Source: Pelagibacteraceae bacterium AG-414-M23 (lineage in GTDB: Bacteria; Pseudomonadota; Alphaproteobacteria; Pelagibacterales; Pelagibacteraceae). Taken from it: 64,000 nt of DNA. The position numbers and the translations under genes were made by a program. This document shows positions 20,759 to 29,216 of the stretch, piece by piece; position 1 is the stretch's first letter, and each line of letters begins with the position of its first letter. A model generated the notes under the pieces. The model worked only from the letters and a program-made list of their open reading frames with translations. It was not told the DNA's origin and did no database searches. The stretch covers positions 52,639 through 116,638 of the forward strand of contig QCLN01000001.1 of NCBI GenBank assembly GCA_003214525.1, in the 5' to 3' direction.

Positions 20759-23700
20759 TTATAATTTTGTAGGAATTGGTTTTTCAGAATCTATGTTGTA
20801 TTTTTTCATTGCATCTTCTGCATATTTAGATGGTATTAATTGTTCTTTTGCTAAAACACTAAGTGAGTAGGCAACAATATGTCCTCTATCTACTTCAAAA
20901 AATTTTCTTAAGTTTTTTCTTGTATCACTTCTTCCATACCCATCTGTACCAAATGAATAAAAACTTTTTTTAGTAAATGGTCTAATTTGGTCAGAGTTTA
21001 ACCTTATATAGTCTGAAGCTGAAACAATTGGTCCCTCAGTTGAGGAAAGGCATTTTTCTATATGACTTTTTTTAGATTCTTTACCAGGATTGAGTAAGTT
21101 ATATCTTTCTACCTCAATTGCTTCTTTTCTAAGTTCATTAAAACTTGTAACACTCCATACATTGCTGTCTATTTTATAATCTTTTTCTAATATTTCTGCT
21201 GCAGCAATAATTTCTCTAAGTATAGCTCCTGATCCTAATAGTTGGATTTTAGTTTTTTTATTTCTATTAAATTCTTTAAATCTATACATGCCTTTTAATA
21301 TATTCTCTTCTATATTTTTTTCTTTTGGCATTTCAGGATGGGAATAATTTTCATTCATTGTTGTAATATAATAAAAAATATTTTCTCTCTTTTCATACAT
21401 TCTTTTTAAACCTTCTCGAAAAATTACAGCTAGTTCATAAGCGAAAGTAGGATCATAAGATATGCAGTTTGGTACAACTGAAGACATTATATGACTATGT
21501 CCATCGCCATGTTGAAGACCTTCCCCAGCTAGTGTAGTACGTCCTGCTGTAGCTCCTATTAAGAATCCTCTTGTTTGATTGTCTCCTGCGGCCCAAATAA
21601 AGTCTCCTGTTCTTTGAAAACCAAACATAGAGTAGAATATGTATATTGGTATCATAGAGATATCATGATTAGTGTAGGATGTTCCGGCCGCAATCCAAGA
21701 TGAAACGGCTCCTGCTTCTGTTATACCTTCTTCTAAAACTTGTCCTTTTATATCCTCACGATAAGAACTTAGTTGTTCTGAATCTACTGGTTCATATTTT
21801 TGGCCTTCAGGCGCATAAATTCCAATTTTTTGAAATAAACCTTCCATTCCAAAAGTTCTTGCTTCATCTGGAATAATTGGAACCAATCTTGGAGCTACAT
21901 TTTTATCTCTCATCAAATTTGTTAACATCCTGACTAATGCCATTGTTGTAGACATTTCTTTATCTCCTGTAGATTCTTTCATTTTATCAAATATATCTTT
22001 TGGTGGAGTTTTTATAGCCTTTGCAAATGAAGATCTCTCGGGTAGATAGCCTCCTAACTTAATTCTACATTCTTTTAAATATTTTATTTCTGGTGAGTTT
22101 TCTTTTGGCTTATAATATTCAACATTTTTTACTTGTTCGTCTGTTAAAGGAACGTCAAATCTATCTCTATAATATAAAAGATCTTCTTCATCTAATTTCT
22201 TTTGCTGATGGGTTGTGTTTATGCTTTCTCCTGATTTGCCCATTCCATAACCTTTAATAGTCTTAGCCAATATTACTGATGGTGTTCCTTTGTTTTCCAT
22301 TGCAGAATGATATGCTGCATAAACTTTGTGTGGATCATGTCCTCCTCTATTAAGTTTCCAAATGTCTTTGTCTGTCATTTGAGAAACCATATCTAACAAC
22401 TCTTTATACTTTCCAAAAAAATGTTCTCTTACATATGATCCTCCTTTTGCTTTAAATGCTTGATATTCTCCATCTACTGCCTCTGTCATTCTTTTAATTA
22501 ACAAGCCATCTTTATCTTTTGCTAACAACTGATCCCAATAAGAACCCCAAATAACTTTAATTACATTCCAGCCGGCTCCTCTAAATATTCCTTCAAGTTC
22601 TTGAATAATTTTTCCATTGCCTCTTACTGGTCCATCTAATCTTTGTAAGTTACAATTTACAACAAAAACTAAATTATCTAATTTTTCTCTAGCTGCTAAC
22701 CCTATTGCTCCTAATGACTCTGGTTCATCAGTTTCTCCGTCTCCTAAAAAACACCAAATTTTTCTTCCTTCATCTTTTAACAATCCTCTGTTAATTAAAT
22801 ATTTGTTAAACCTAGCTTGATAAATTGACATTATTGGTCCAAGGCCCATTGAAACTGTTGGAAATTGCCAAAATTTTGGCATCAACCAAGGATGAGGATA
22901 TGAAGATAGTCCTCCTGGTTTAACTTCTTGCCTGAAATGATCTAATTCTTTTTCACTAATTCTTCCTTCAAGAAAGGCTCTAGCATACATACCTGGTGCA
23001 CTGTGTCCTTGAAAATAAATTAAGTCACCACCAAATTTATTGTTTTTTGCTCTCCAAAAATGATTCATACCAACATCATATAATGTTGCTGCTGATGCAA
23101 ATGTTCCTATATGTCCACCAAGTTCAGGATTTTTTTTATTTGCTCTAACAACCATTGCTGCTGCATTCCATCTAATCAAAGATCTAATTTTTCTCTCCAA
23201 ATTTTGATCTCCTGGAGATTTTTTCTCTTCCTCTGGTTTAATAGTATTGATGTAAGGAGTGTTTCTGGATAATATTAAATCTGAACCTTCTTTGTAAGAA
23301 TGTTCAATAAGTTTCTTAATTAAAAATTGAGCTCTATTTTTTCCATCTTTTTCTAAAATGGCGGAAAGAGATTCCATCCATTCTTTTGTTTCGATCGGAT
23401 CTATATCGCTGCCTTTTGACACCTGAATATTCGTCTCGTTTTTTTTATCAATTTCACTTGTAGAAACTTTTTCTTCTTTTTTTTCTAAAGTTGCTTCTGC
23501 TTGCTGAATAATTTTTTCTGTGACAGGAGGTATTTTAGATTTTGAATCTTCATTGTTAGAAGCAGAAGTAATAGATAAAATTAAATCTCCCTTTGAAACT
23601 TTATCTCCAATTTTTACATTTATTTTTTCAACTATTCCTTCATCTATTGATGGAACTTCTACACTGGATTTGTCACTTTCTATAGTTATTAGCGGATCAT

Positions 23701-23794
23701 TTTTTTTTACATTGTCTCCGGGCTTAACCATTATTTCGATAATTTCTACATTTTCAAAATCACCTATATCTGGAATTAATACTTGCTTGTTCAT
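20759..23794 (-). CDS. aceE: Pyruvate dehydrogenase E1 (homodimeric AceE type) with an N-terminal lipoyl domain
   Basis: 1011 residues, about 120 longer than typical AceE. Residues 1-80 form a lipoyl domain (VLIPDIGDFENVEI..., with lipoyl Lys42 in ESDKSSVEVPS). A charged Lys/Glu/Ser linker covers roughly 85-130. AceE proper starts near DIDPIETKEWMESL, aligning with the normal AceE N-terminus. The thiamine diphosphate motif GDGETDEPES to NCNLQRLDG is intact. The enzyme decarboxylates pyruvate and reductively acetylates a lipoyl group. The carrier lipoyl domain, normally on E2, is fused to E1 here, while the neighbouring E2 lacks one. Confidence 0.95.
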   Translation of the reverse strand: MNKQVLIPDIGDFENVEIIEIMVKPGDNVKKNDPLITIESDKSSVEVPSIDEGIVEKINVKIGDKVSKGDLILSITSASNNEDSKSKIPPVTEKIIQQAEATLEKKEEKVSTSEIDKKNETNIQVSKGSDIDPIETKEWMESLSAILEKDGKNRAQFLIKKLIEHSYKEGSDLILSRNTPYINTIKPEEEKKSPGDQNLERKIRSLIRWNAAAMVVRANKKNPELGGHIGTFASAATLYDVGMNHFWRAKNNKFGGDLIYFQGHSAPGMYARAFLEGRISEKELDHFRQEVKPGGLSSYPHPWLMPKFWQFPTVSMGLGPIMSIYQARFNKYLINRGLLKDEGRKIWCFLGDGETDEPESLGAIGLAAREKLDNLVFVVNCNLQRLDGPVRGNGKIIQELEGIFRGAGWNVIKVIWGSYWDQLLAKDKDGLLIKRMTEAVDGEYQAFKAKGGSYVREHFFGKYKELLDMVSQMTDKDIWKLNRGGHDPHKVYAAYHSAMENKGTPSVILAKTIKGYGMGKSGESINTTHQQKKLDEEDLLYYRDRFDVPLTDEQVKNVEYYKPKENSPEIKYLKECRIKLGGYLPERSSFAKAIKTPPKDIFDKMKESTGDKEMSTTMALVRMLTNLMRDKNVAPRLVPIIPDEARTFGMEGLFQKIGIYAPEGQKYEPVDSEQLSSYREDIKGQVLEEGITEAGAVSSWIAAGTSYTNHDISMIPIYIFYSMFGFQRTGDFIWAAGDNQTRGFLIGATAGRTTLAGEGLQHGDGHSHIMSSVVPNCISYDPTFAYELAVIFREGLKRMYEKRENIFYYITTMNENYSHPEMPKEKNIEENILKGMYRFKEFNRNKKTKIQLLGSGAILREIIAAAEILEKDYKIDSNVWSVTSFNELRKEAIEVERYNLLNPGKESKKSHIEKCLSSTEGPIVSASDYIRLNSDQIRPFTKKSFYSFGTDGYGRSDTRKNLRKFFEVDRGHIVAYSLSVLAKEQLIPSKYAEDAMKKYNIDSEKPIPTKL

Positions 23795-23898
23795 TGAATC
23801 AATTATTTCTTATTATACGCTCTTTTTTAAAAATAAATATTTTTTTGGCCACATTTAACTCAAAATTTAAACAATCTAAGTTATTTGAATGTATTAGC

Positions 23899-24045
23899 AT
23901 GAAAATTAAAGATATTATTAACAATATATGGTGCTATTTGACAGCCCATCGTAAGATGGGTTTAAAAAATGATCTTGATGCAAAGTTTTGGATACAAGAT
24001 ATTTTGTTAAAAAATCACCTTAAATCTTTAAATAAGAATAATTGA
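23899..24045 (+). CDS. Small hypothetical protein (48 aa)
   Basis: An ORF of 48 codons starting at an ATG, mixed in composition with two Trp and a Cys-Tyr pair (NIWCYLTAHRKMG). It lies between the divergent aceE start and tRNA-Arg. No Shine-Dalgarno is evident and no family is recognised. The balanced residue use, unlike the poly-Lys/Ile translations typical of AT-rich noncoding DNA, is the only argument that it is real. An in-frame ATG further upstream, within the aceE leader, is less likely. Confidence 0.4.
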   Translation: MKIKDIINNIWCYLTAHRKMGLKNDLDAKFWIQDILLKNHLKSLNKNN

Positions 24046-24091
24046 TAAAAAAAATTATTACATTAAAAACAATGTATTGTTAATTTTTGAA

Positions 24092-24168
24092 GCGCCTGTA
24101 GCTCAACTGGATAGAGCGCTTGGCTACGGACCAGGAGGTTCTGGGTTCAAATCCTAGCAGGCGCACCA
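24092..24168 (+). tRNA. tRNA-Arg (ACG)
   Basis: A 77-base cloverleaf with encoded CCA. The 7-bp acceptor GCGCCTG/CAGGCGC, D arm GCTC/GAGC, anticodon stem CTTGG/CCAGG with loop CTACGGA, and T arm CTGGG/CCTAG with TTCAAAT loop are all present. The anticodon ACG (position 34 read as inosine) decodes CGU/CGC/CGA. Confidence 0.97.
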
Positions 24169-24263
24169 AGAAAGTAATTTATGAAAATATCTTTACAAAA
24201 ATCAGTGATTTATTTTTTTTCGACTATGGTTTTAATTTTAATCTTAATTACATTGATTATTTA

Positions 24264-24686
24264 ATGAACAAATTTAGACAAATAAGTACAAAACCAGGAT
24301 TTTTAAAAAACAATGGGGGACTTTTATTTAGACAAATTAAAAATAATAAATTTGAATTCAAAACAAAAATAAAAAAAATTCATTTAAATAGAGCTCAAAT
24401 TACACATGGTGGTTATATATGTTCAATAATTGATGCGGGCGCAGGAACAGCTGCTCATATTTTTGCAAATGGAAAACCTTGTGTAACTATATCATTGGAT
24501 ATAAAGTTCATTTCACCAACGAGATATAAAGACGAAATTATTGGAAAAGTTTCAGTAGATAAAAAAACTAAATCAATAGTTTTTTTAAGTTGCATACTTA
24601 AGTCAAGAAAAAAAATAATATCTATATCTTCTGGTATTTGGAAAATATTAAATCATAAAATTCCAGGCGCAGGGTATGGGGGATAA
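24264..24686 (+). CDS. PaaI-type hotdog-fold thioesterase
   Basis: 140 residues. The THGGYICSIIDAGAGTAAHIF segment (about 48-68) is the hotdog helix with the PaaI-like HGG and Asp signature. TISLDIKFISPTRYKDEIIGKV follows as the beta sheet core. These enzymes hydrolyse acyl-CoA thioesters, often aromatic or medium-chain. The frame stays open upstream through the tRNA-Arg gene, but those codons translate tRNA bases, so the ATG at MNKFRQISTK is chosen as the start. The tRNA gene is 95 bases upstream and may supply the transcript. Confidence 0.85.
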   Translation: MNKFRQISTKPGFLKNNGGLLFRQIKNNKFEFKTKIKKIHLNRAQITHGGYICSIIDAGAGTAAHIFANGKPCVTISLDIKFISPTRYKDEIIGKVSVDKKTKSIVFLSCILKSRKKIISISSGIWKILNHKIPGAGYGG

Positions 24687-24845
24687 TTAAAATATTTTGA
24701 TTTAATAGTTTTAATGCTATTATTGTTTTATAAATTTTAAAATGAGAACATTTTTAACTGTGATTCGGACACCTTTTAACCTATCTTTGTTCTTTTGTAC
24801 GCACTAGATGTAGTAACAAAAAAAAATTAGACACAAAAAGTTGAA
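24687..24845. other. Intergenic region, thioesterase to helicase
   Basis: 159 bases with no convincing gene. A slightly less AT-rich stretch around 24760-24800 could encode a 21-residue peptide from an ATG at 24742, but it has no ribosome-binding site and resembles nothing I know. No hairpin-plus-T-tract terminator is seen. It presumably contains the helicase operon promoter. Confidence 0.5.
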
Positions 24846-27338
24846 ATGAAAAATAAAACAATAACAGCTCTACTTGGACCTACAAATACTGGAAAAACCT
24901 TTCTCGCAATTGAAACGTTACTTTCATTCAACTCTGGAATGATCGGTTTTCCATTAAGACTATTAGCTAGAGAAGTATATGATAAAATTATCAAAAAATG
25001 TGATCCATCTTCAGTAGCTTTGATCACCGGAGAAGAAAAAATAATTCCATCAGGTGCGAAATATTATTTATGCACTGTTGAATCTATGCCTATAGACAAA
25101 AAATTAGAATTTGTTGCAATAGATGAGATCCAAATGTGTGGCGATCACGAAAGAGGTCATATATTTACTGATAGACTTTTAAATTTAAGAGGTGAAAAAC
25201 AAACTATGTTCATGGGATCACATACTATGAAAAACGTATTATCTAATTTGAATGATAAAATAGAATTTGTTAATAAAGCAAGGTATTCAAAGTTATCATA
25301 TTCAGGGCATAAAAAAATTTCAAGAATTGAAAGAAAGAGCGCAATAATTGCTTTTTCAACTGAAGATGTTTATGCAATTGCAGAATTACTAAGAAGGCAA
25401 AAAGGAGGTTGTGCAATTGTTATGGGCTCATTAAGTCCTAAAACTAGAAATTCTCAAGTTTCACTATATCAATCAGGTGACGTTGATTATTTAGTCGCAA
25501 CTGACGCAATCGGAATGGGAATCAATATGGATCTAAATAATGTTTATTTTTCTAACTTAAGAAAGTTTGATGGAAAAAAACTAAGAAAATTAAATATTTC
25601 TGAAATAGGTCAAATTGCTGGACGAGCTGGAAGATATATGAATGACGGCAACTTTGGAGTTACAGGTGAAGTTCAAAACATTAATCCAGAGGAAATTGAA
25701 TTAATTGAAAACCACAAATTTGAGATGATAAATAAAATTTATTGGAGAAATTCTGAATTAGATTTTAGAAATACCAACAGCTTAATTAATTCTTTAGAAG
25801 AAAAACCAGGAAAAGATTGGTTGAAAAGAATTTATGAATGTGAAGACGAAAAAGTTTTAAAATATTTAATTAATAATGAAAATGAAATTACTGTTAAAAA
25901 TGATGGAAAAAACTTAAAATTATTATGGGAATGTTGTCAAATACCTGATTTTGTAAAAAAAAGTTATGGCAAGCACTTGGAAATTGTAAAAAAAATATAT
26001 CTTTTTTTATCTAAAAATAGTGGAAAAATACCAAATTCATATTTCAAAGAGCAATTAAAACCACTAGATAAAATTGAAGGAAATGTTGACTCAATATCTA
26101 ATAGAATTGCTAATGTTAGAATTTGGTCCTATGTTGCAAATAAATCTAATTGGGTTCAAAATAATGATTACTGGATTGAAAGAACAAAACATATTGAAGA
26201 CAAACTTTCTGATAGACTGCATGAAGAGTTAACAAAAACTTTTATAGATAAAAGAGCAAGTGTTTTAGCTAAAGGATTAAAACAAGATATAGCTTTTGAA
26301 ACTGAAATTATTAATAATAAAAAAGTTAAAATTAATGATCAATTTATTGGCAATTTAAATGGATTAAAATTAGAATTAGATCTAAAAGTTGATGCGCTTG
26401 ATGCGGATATAAAATCATTAAAAAAAGCATCAAGGCAGTCGGTTATGCCTGAAATTTTAAAAAGAATTAATCAAATTATTAATACTAATTTAATTGAAAT
26501 TAAAAAAGATTTTAAAATATATTGGAACAACTCGCCAATTGCAAAACTTCAAAGAGGCAAGGATTATCTATCCCCAGAAATCGAATTAATTATGGATGAT
26601 ATGATTGAAATTAAAGAAAGGAATAGATTAAAAGTTTTTTTAGAAAAATGGATAAAAGATAAAATTGATACAGAATTAGAAAGTTTAATAAAGTTAAAAA
26701 ATTTAAATGAAAATAATTCAGAAATAAGAGCTCTAGCATATAATTTATATGAAAATAATGGTGTTGTTAAAAGAGAAAAAGTTAAAATAATCTTAGACAA
26801 GCTAGGACAAGATGAAAGAAAAATTTTAAGAGCCACAGGTGTAAAATTTGGAAGATATCATATATTTTTGTATAAACTTTTTAAACCAAGTTCAGTATCT
26901 TTGCGAATAATGTTATGGAAAAATTTTTACCAAAAATACTATGATTTGAATCCTCCGATATTTGGTTTAAATTTTTTTGAAAACAAAAATAATTCAAATA
27001 AAGATTTTATGCTTTTATGTGGATTTGAAAATTTTGAAAATATTTTTGTAAGAATAGATATATTAGAAAGATTGTTTATAATGATTATGAATTCAGATAA
27101 AAAAAACTCTGAAAATCAGAAGGAAATAAAACTTATTCCAGAAATGTTAAATTTATTAGGGTGCAACAAGGAAAGTTTCATAAAACTACTTAAACTTATG
27201 AATTATAAAATATATGAAAAAGATAAAAATATATTATTTAAATATTCTCCAGTGAAAAAAAGCTCGAGAAAAAATAAAAATATTTCTAATTTTGCCGATA
27301 GTCCTTTTAGCAAACTAACACAATTAAATATAAAATAA
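24846..27338 (+). CDS. Suv3-like DExH-box RNA/DNA helicase
   Basis: 830 residues. Walker A GPTNTGKT lies at 11-18 and the DExH-type motif II DEIQ at 93-96. An SHTM motif III, an ATDAIGMGINMDL motif V segment and QIAGRAGRY motif VI near 259 complete the helicase core. The C-terminal half is a Lys/Glu-rich extension with the Suv3 C-terminal helical fold. This family covers mitochondrial SUPV3L1 and its alphaproteobacterial relatives, which unwind structured RNA for degradation. It is coupled to the TerB-like gene (TAATG) and lies at the head of the fdxA-carD cluster, a common alphaproteobacterial arrangement. Confidence 0.9.
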   Translation: MKNKTITALLGPTNTGKTFLAIETLLSFNSGMIGFPLRLLAREVYDKIIKKCDPSSVALITGEEKIIPSGAKYYLCTVESMPIDKKLEFVAIDEIQMCGDHERGHIFTDRLLNLRGEKQTMFMGSHTMKNVLSNLNDKIEFVNKARYSKLSYSGHKKISRIERKSAIIAFSTEDVYAIAELLRRQKGGCAIVMGSLSPKTRNSQVSLYQSGDVDYLVATDAIGMGINMDLNNVYFSNLRKFDGKKLRKLNISEIGQIAGRAGRYMNDGNFGVTGEVQNINPEEIELIENHKFEMINKIYWRNSELDFRNTNSLINSLEEKPGKDWLKRIYECEDEKVLKYLINNENEITVKNDGKNLKLLWECCQIPDFVKKSYGKHLEIVKKIYLFLSKNSGKIPNSYFKEQLKPLDKIEGNVDSISNRIANVRIWSYVANKSNWVQNNDYWIERTKHIEDKLSDRLHEELTKTFIDKRASVLAKGLKQDIAFETEIINNKKVKINDQFIGNLNGLKLELDLKVDALDADIKSLKKASRQSVMPEILKRINQIINTNLIEIKKDFKIYWNNSPIAKLQRGKDYLSPEIELIMDDMIEIKERNRLKVFLEKWIKDKIDTELESLIKLKNLNENNSEIRALAYNLYENNGVVKREKVKIILDKLGQDERKILRATGVKFGRYHIFLYKLFKPSSVSLRIMLWKNFYQKYYDLNPPIFGLNFFENKNNSNKDFMLLCGFENFENIFVRIDILERLFIMIMNSDKKNSENQKEIKLIPEMLNLLGCNKESFIKLLKLMNYKIYEKDKNILFKYSPVKKSSRKNKNISNFADSPFSKLTQLNIK

Positions 27339-27757
27339 TGTTAAATTTTTTTAAAACAGAAAAAAATACTAAAGAAAATAATATTTCTGTAATATCTGTT
27401 GCCTGTTTACTAATACATGCTGCAAAAATTGATGAAAATTATTCAAATAAAGAAAAAGAAATTATTAAACAGACACTCTTCAAATTGGGGGCTGACGATA
27501 ACAATATTGATAAAATTATTGAAAAAGCTGAGAATGATGAAAAAAATTCTAATCAAATCTTAGAATTTACTAAGGAGGCAAAGAATCTGACAAAAGAAAA
27601 AAAAATAATACTTTTAGAATCCTTATGGAGCATAATTTATTCTGATAAAAATGCCGACATGTATGAAGCAAATCTAATGCGAAGAATTTCTGGCTTGCTT
27701 TACCTAGACAATAAAATGGTTGGTGATATTAAGGAGAAAATTAGAAATAATAAATGA
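27338..27757 (+). CDS. TerB-like (tellurite-resistance/DjlA N-terminal fold) protein
   Basis: 139 residues, all helical. Two acidic loop segments, [17 protein letters not shown] (about 30-46) and [17 protein letters not shown] near 105-121, match the repeated metal-binding helix pairs of the TerB family. Function is not established; such proteins are cytosolic and linked to stress or membrane-associated complexes. It sits between the Suv3-like helicase and fdxA, overlapping the latter at ATGA, in the position where many alphaproteobacteria carry a small S4-domain RNA-binding gene (from general knowledge of this cluster). Confidence 0.8.
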   Translation: MLNFFKTEKNTKENNISVISVACLLIHAAKIDENYSNKEKEIIKQTLFKLGADDNNIDKIIEKAENDEKNSNQILEFTKEAKNLTKEKKIILLESLWSIIYSDKNADMYEANLMRRISGLLYLDNKMVGDIKEKIRNNK

Positions 27758-28080
27758 CATACATAGTTAATGAAAAATGTATAAAATGTAAACTAATGGA
27801 CTGTGTTGAAGTTTGTCCTGTTGACTGTTTTTATGAAGGTAAAAATATGCTTGTAATTAAACCAGATGAGTGTATAGATTGTGGCGTTTGTGAACCGGAG
27901 TGCCCGATTGATGCTATAGTACCCGATACAGAAACAGGAAACGAGAAATGGCTAGAAATAAACAAAAAATATTCAGAAATTTGGCCAAACATTTCTCAAA
28001 AAAAAGACCCACCAATAGATAGCGAAAAATATAAAAATGAAGAAAATAAATTTAAAAAATATTTTAAAGAAAACATTTAA
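27754..28080 (+). CDS. fdxA: 7Fe-8S ferredoxin FdxA
   Basis: 108 residues. Clusters are bound by C-x7-C-x3-CP ([21 protein letters not shown]) and [16 protein letters not shown]; the pattern fits one 3Fe-4S plus one 4Fe-4S centre as in FdxA. It carries low-potential electrons in the cytosol; the partner is unknown. A C-terminal tail of about 50 residues follows the clusters as in other alphaproteobacterial FdxA. Its last 44 bases overlap the start of carD. Confidence 0.95.
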   Translation: MTYIVNEKCIKCKLMDCVEVCPVDCFYEGKNMLVIKPDECIDCGVCEPECPIDAIVPDTETGNEKWLEINKKYSEIWPNISQKKDPPIDSEKYKNEENKFKKYFKENI

Positions 28081-28900
28081 AAAAAAAACTGTTAAAATAA
28101 AAAAAAAGAAGAAAATTTTAATTAAAAAAAAAACCTCTCATAAATTAAAAAAAAATAAAATCTCAAAGAAAGATTCAAAAAATAAAAAAACATCGCTAAA
28201 GTCTGAAAAACAAAATAAAAATGAAACATTAAAAAATGATTCTCTTAGAATAAATAAAATTAATGATCAAAAACCAGAAATAAAAAAAATCAAAAAACAG
28301 GATACTGAAAAGAAAATTTACAAAGTCAAAGAGTATGTTGTTTATCCTAAACATGGAATTGGTCAAATAACTGATTTTAAGAAAATAAGCATTGGTGGAA
28401 TTGAGGTTGAATCTTATTTATTAAAATTTGAAAAAGATAAAGCAACTGGAATGGTTCCTGTAAACAAACAATCTCATTTAAGGCCCCTAGCTACTATTAA
28501 TCAAGTAAACAAATGTATAAGTATATTAAAAGGGAAACCAAAAATAAAAAGGTCTATGTGGAGTAGAAGGGCACAAGAATATGAAGCAAAAATTTCTTCG
28601 GGTAAAATATATGAATTAGCTGAAGTAGTTAGAGATCTCAATAAAGGTGATGATTTAATGATTGACCAGTCATATAGCGAAAGACAATTATTTGAAAAGG
28701 CATATGAAAGACTTTTATCTGAATTTAAAATTGTTTTAGGAAATAGCGCAGAGGATACTCAAAAAAAATTGGATAAAGCATTAAAAAGAAACCTGGAAGC
28801 TCAAAAGGCTAAAATTGAAAAAACAGTACAAGCTCAAAGCAACAATATTACAACGGATGATATTGAGGATGGCGCTATTGTAGCGGAACCTGACGAATAA
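28037..28900 (+). CDS. carD: CarD family transcriptional regulator with Lys-rich N-terminal tail
   Basis: 287 residues. The conserved part begins near residue 94 with the RNA-polymerase-interacting domain ([12 protein letters not shown] at 100-111, followed by [22 protein letters not shown]). A helical DNA-contacting domain follows with [16 protein letters not shown]. CarD binds the RNAP beta subunit and stabilises open promoter complexes. The first 93 residues are almost all Lys, Asn, Ser and Ile, like a histone-H1-style tail. The only ATG before the domain lies inside fdxA, giving a 44-base overlap; a non-ATG start closer to the domain cannot be excluded. Confidence 0.92.
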   Translation: MKKINLKNILKKTFKKKTVKIKKKKKILIKKKTSHKLKKNKISKKDSKNKKTSLKSEKQNKNETLKNDSLRINKINDQKPEIKKIKKQDTEKKIYKVKEYVVYPKHGIGQITDFKKISIGGIEVESYLLKFEKDKATGMVPVNKQSHLRPLATINQVNKCISILKGKPKIKRSMWSRRAQEYEAKISSGKIYELAEVVRDLNKGDDLMIDQSYSERQLFEKAYERLLSEFKIVLGNSAEDTQKKLDKALKRNLEAQKAKIEKTVQAQSNNITTDDIEDGAIVAEPDE

Positions 28901-28904
28901 AAAA

Positions 28905-28937
28905 AACGCTTCCCACGCAATCGCCATGAGAAGCGTT
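28905..28937 (-). terminator. Intrinsic terminator of the 26-aa basic protein gene
   Basis: On the minus strand the 8-bp stem AACGCTTC/GAAGCGTT closes a 17-base loop and is followed by a run of eight or more T. It lies 22 bases after the stop of the tiny gene. On the plus strand, just after carD, the same hairpin lacks a following T run, so it may block carD transcripts only weakly. Confidence 0.85.
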
Positions 28938-28959
28938 ATCAGTTAAAAAGAATACTAAA

Positions 28960-29040
28960 CTATCTTCTTCTTCTTCTAGCTTTTTTCTTAGCTTTTTTCT
29001 TAGTTTTCTTTTTAGCAGCTTTTCTTCTTCTTTTAGCCAT
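28960..29040 (-). CDS. 26-residue protamine-like Lys/Arg-rich protein
   Basis: 27 codons including stop. Composition: 11 Lys, 8 Arg, 5 Ala, 1 Thr and the start Met; it begins MAKRRRKAAKKK and ends in five Arg. A strong Shine-Dalgarno AAGGGAG sits 8 bases before the ATG. A consensus promoter and leader hairpin lie upstream and an intrinsic terminator downstream, making a complete one-gene unit between carD and the acyl-CoA synthetase. The product could bind nucleic acid (nucleoid or rRNA), by analogy with histone-H1-like tails and tiny basic ribosomal proteins such as bTHX or bS22. I do not recognise a named family. Confidence 0.8.
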   Translation of the reverse strand: MAKRRRKAAKKKTKKKAKKKARRRRR

Positions 29041-29060
29041 TTTTAGCTCCCTTTTGTTTA

Positions 29061-29077
29061 CGAATCATTTTGATTCG
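29061..29077 (-). promoter_or_regulatory. Leader hairpin upstream of the 26-aa protein gene
   Basis: CGAATCA-TTT-TGATTCG is a perfect 7-bp inverted repeat with a 3-base loop. It falls in the predicted 5' untranslated region, about 8 bases before the Shine-Dalgarno. It could stabilise a short abundant mRNA at its 5' end or serve as an operator; the sequence does not decide. Confidence 0.55.
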
Positions 29078-29088
29078 CTAGTTATTAA

Positions 29089-29117
29089 TTTTTATTTTTT
29101 TTGATTAGTTATGTCAA
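29089..29117 (-). promoter_or_regulatory. Sigma70-type promoter for the 26-aa protein gene
   Basis: On the minus strand a perfect -35 box TTGACA (29112-29117) is followed by a 17-base spacer and a -10-like TAAAAA (29089-29094, 4 of 6 matches). Transcription would start near 29082, just before the leader hairpin. The other bases from 29118 to 29216 are AT-rich and show nothing else I can support. Confidence 0.6.
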
Positions 29118-29216
29118 ACGTTAATTTATTTAAATAATTTTAAAAAATTTTATTTTTTTTATGTTTTAACTTAATTTAAAAAAAGTTAAGTAATTAGCGA
29201 TTAATTTAAGATAAAT

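Noticed and set aside
24120..24263. N-terminal 48-codon extension of the thioesterase frame
   Set aside because: It translates the 3' half of tRNA-Arg and the following spacer. The ATG at 24264 matches the start of the fold.
24742..24807. 21-residue ORF upstream of the helicase
   Set aside because: No ribosome-binding site, no recognised family, very short; likely chance.
29169..29191. Terminator hairpin after the acyl-CoA synthetase (ACTTAA...TTAAGT)
   Set aside because: Six A/T-rich pairs with an 11-base loop and no T run on the correct side.
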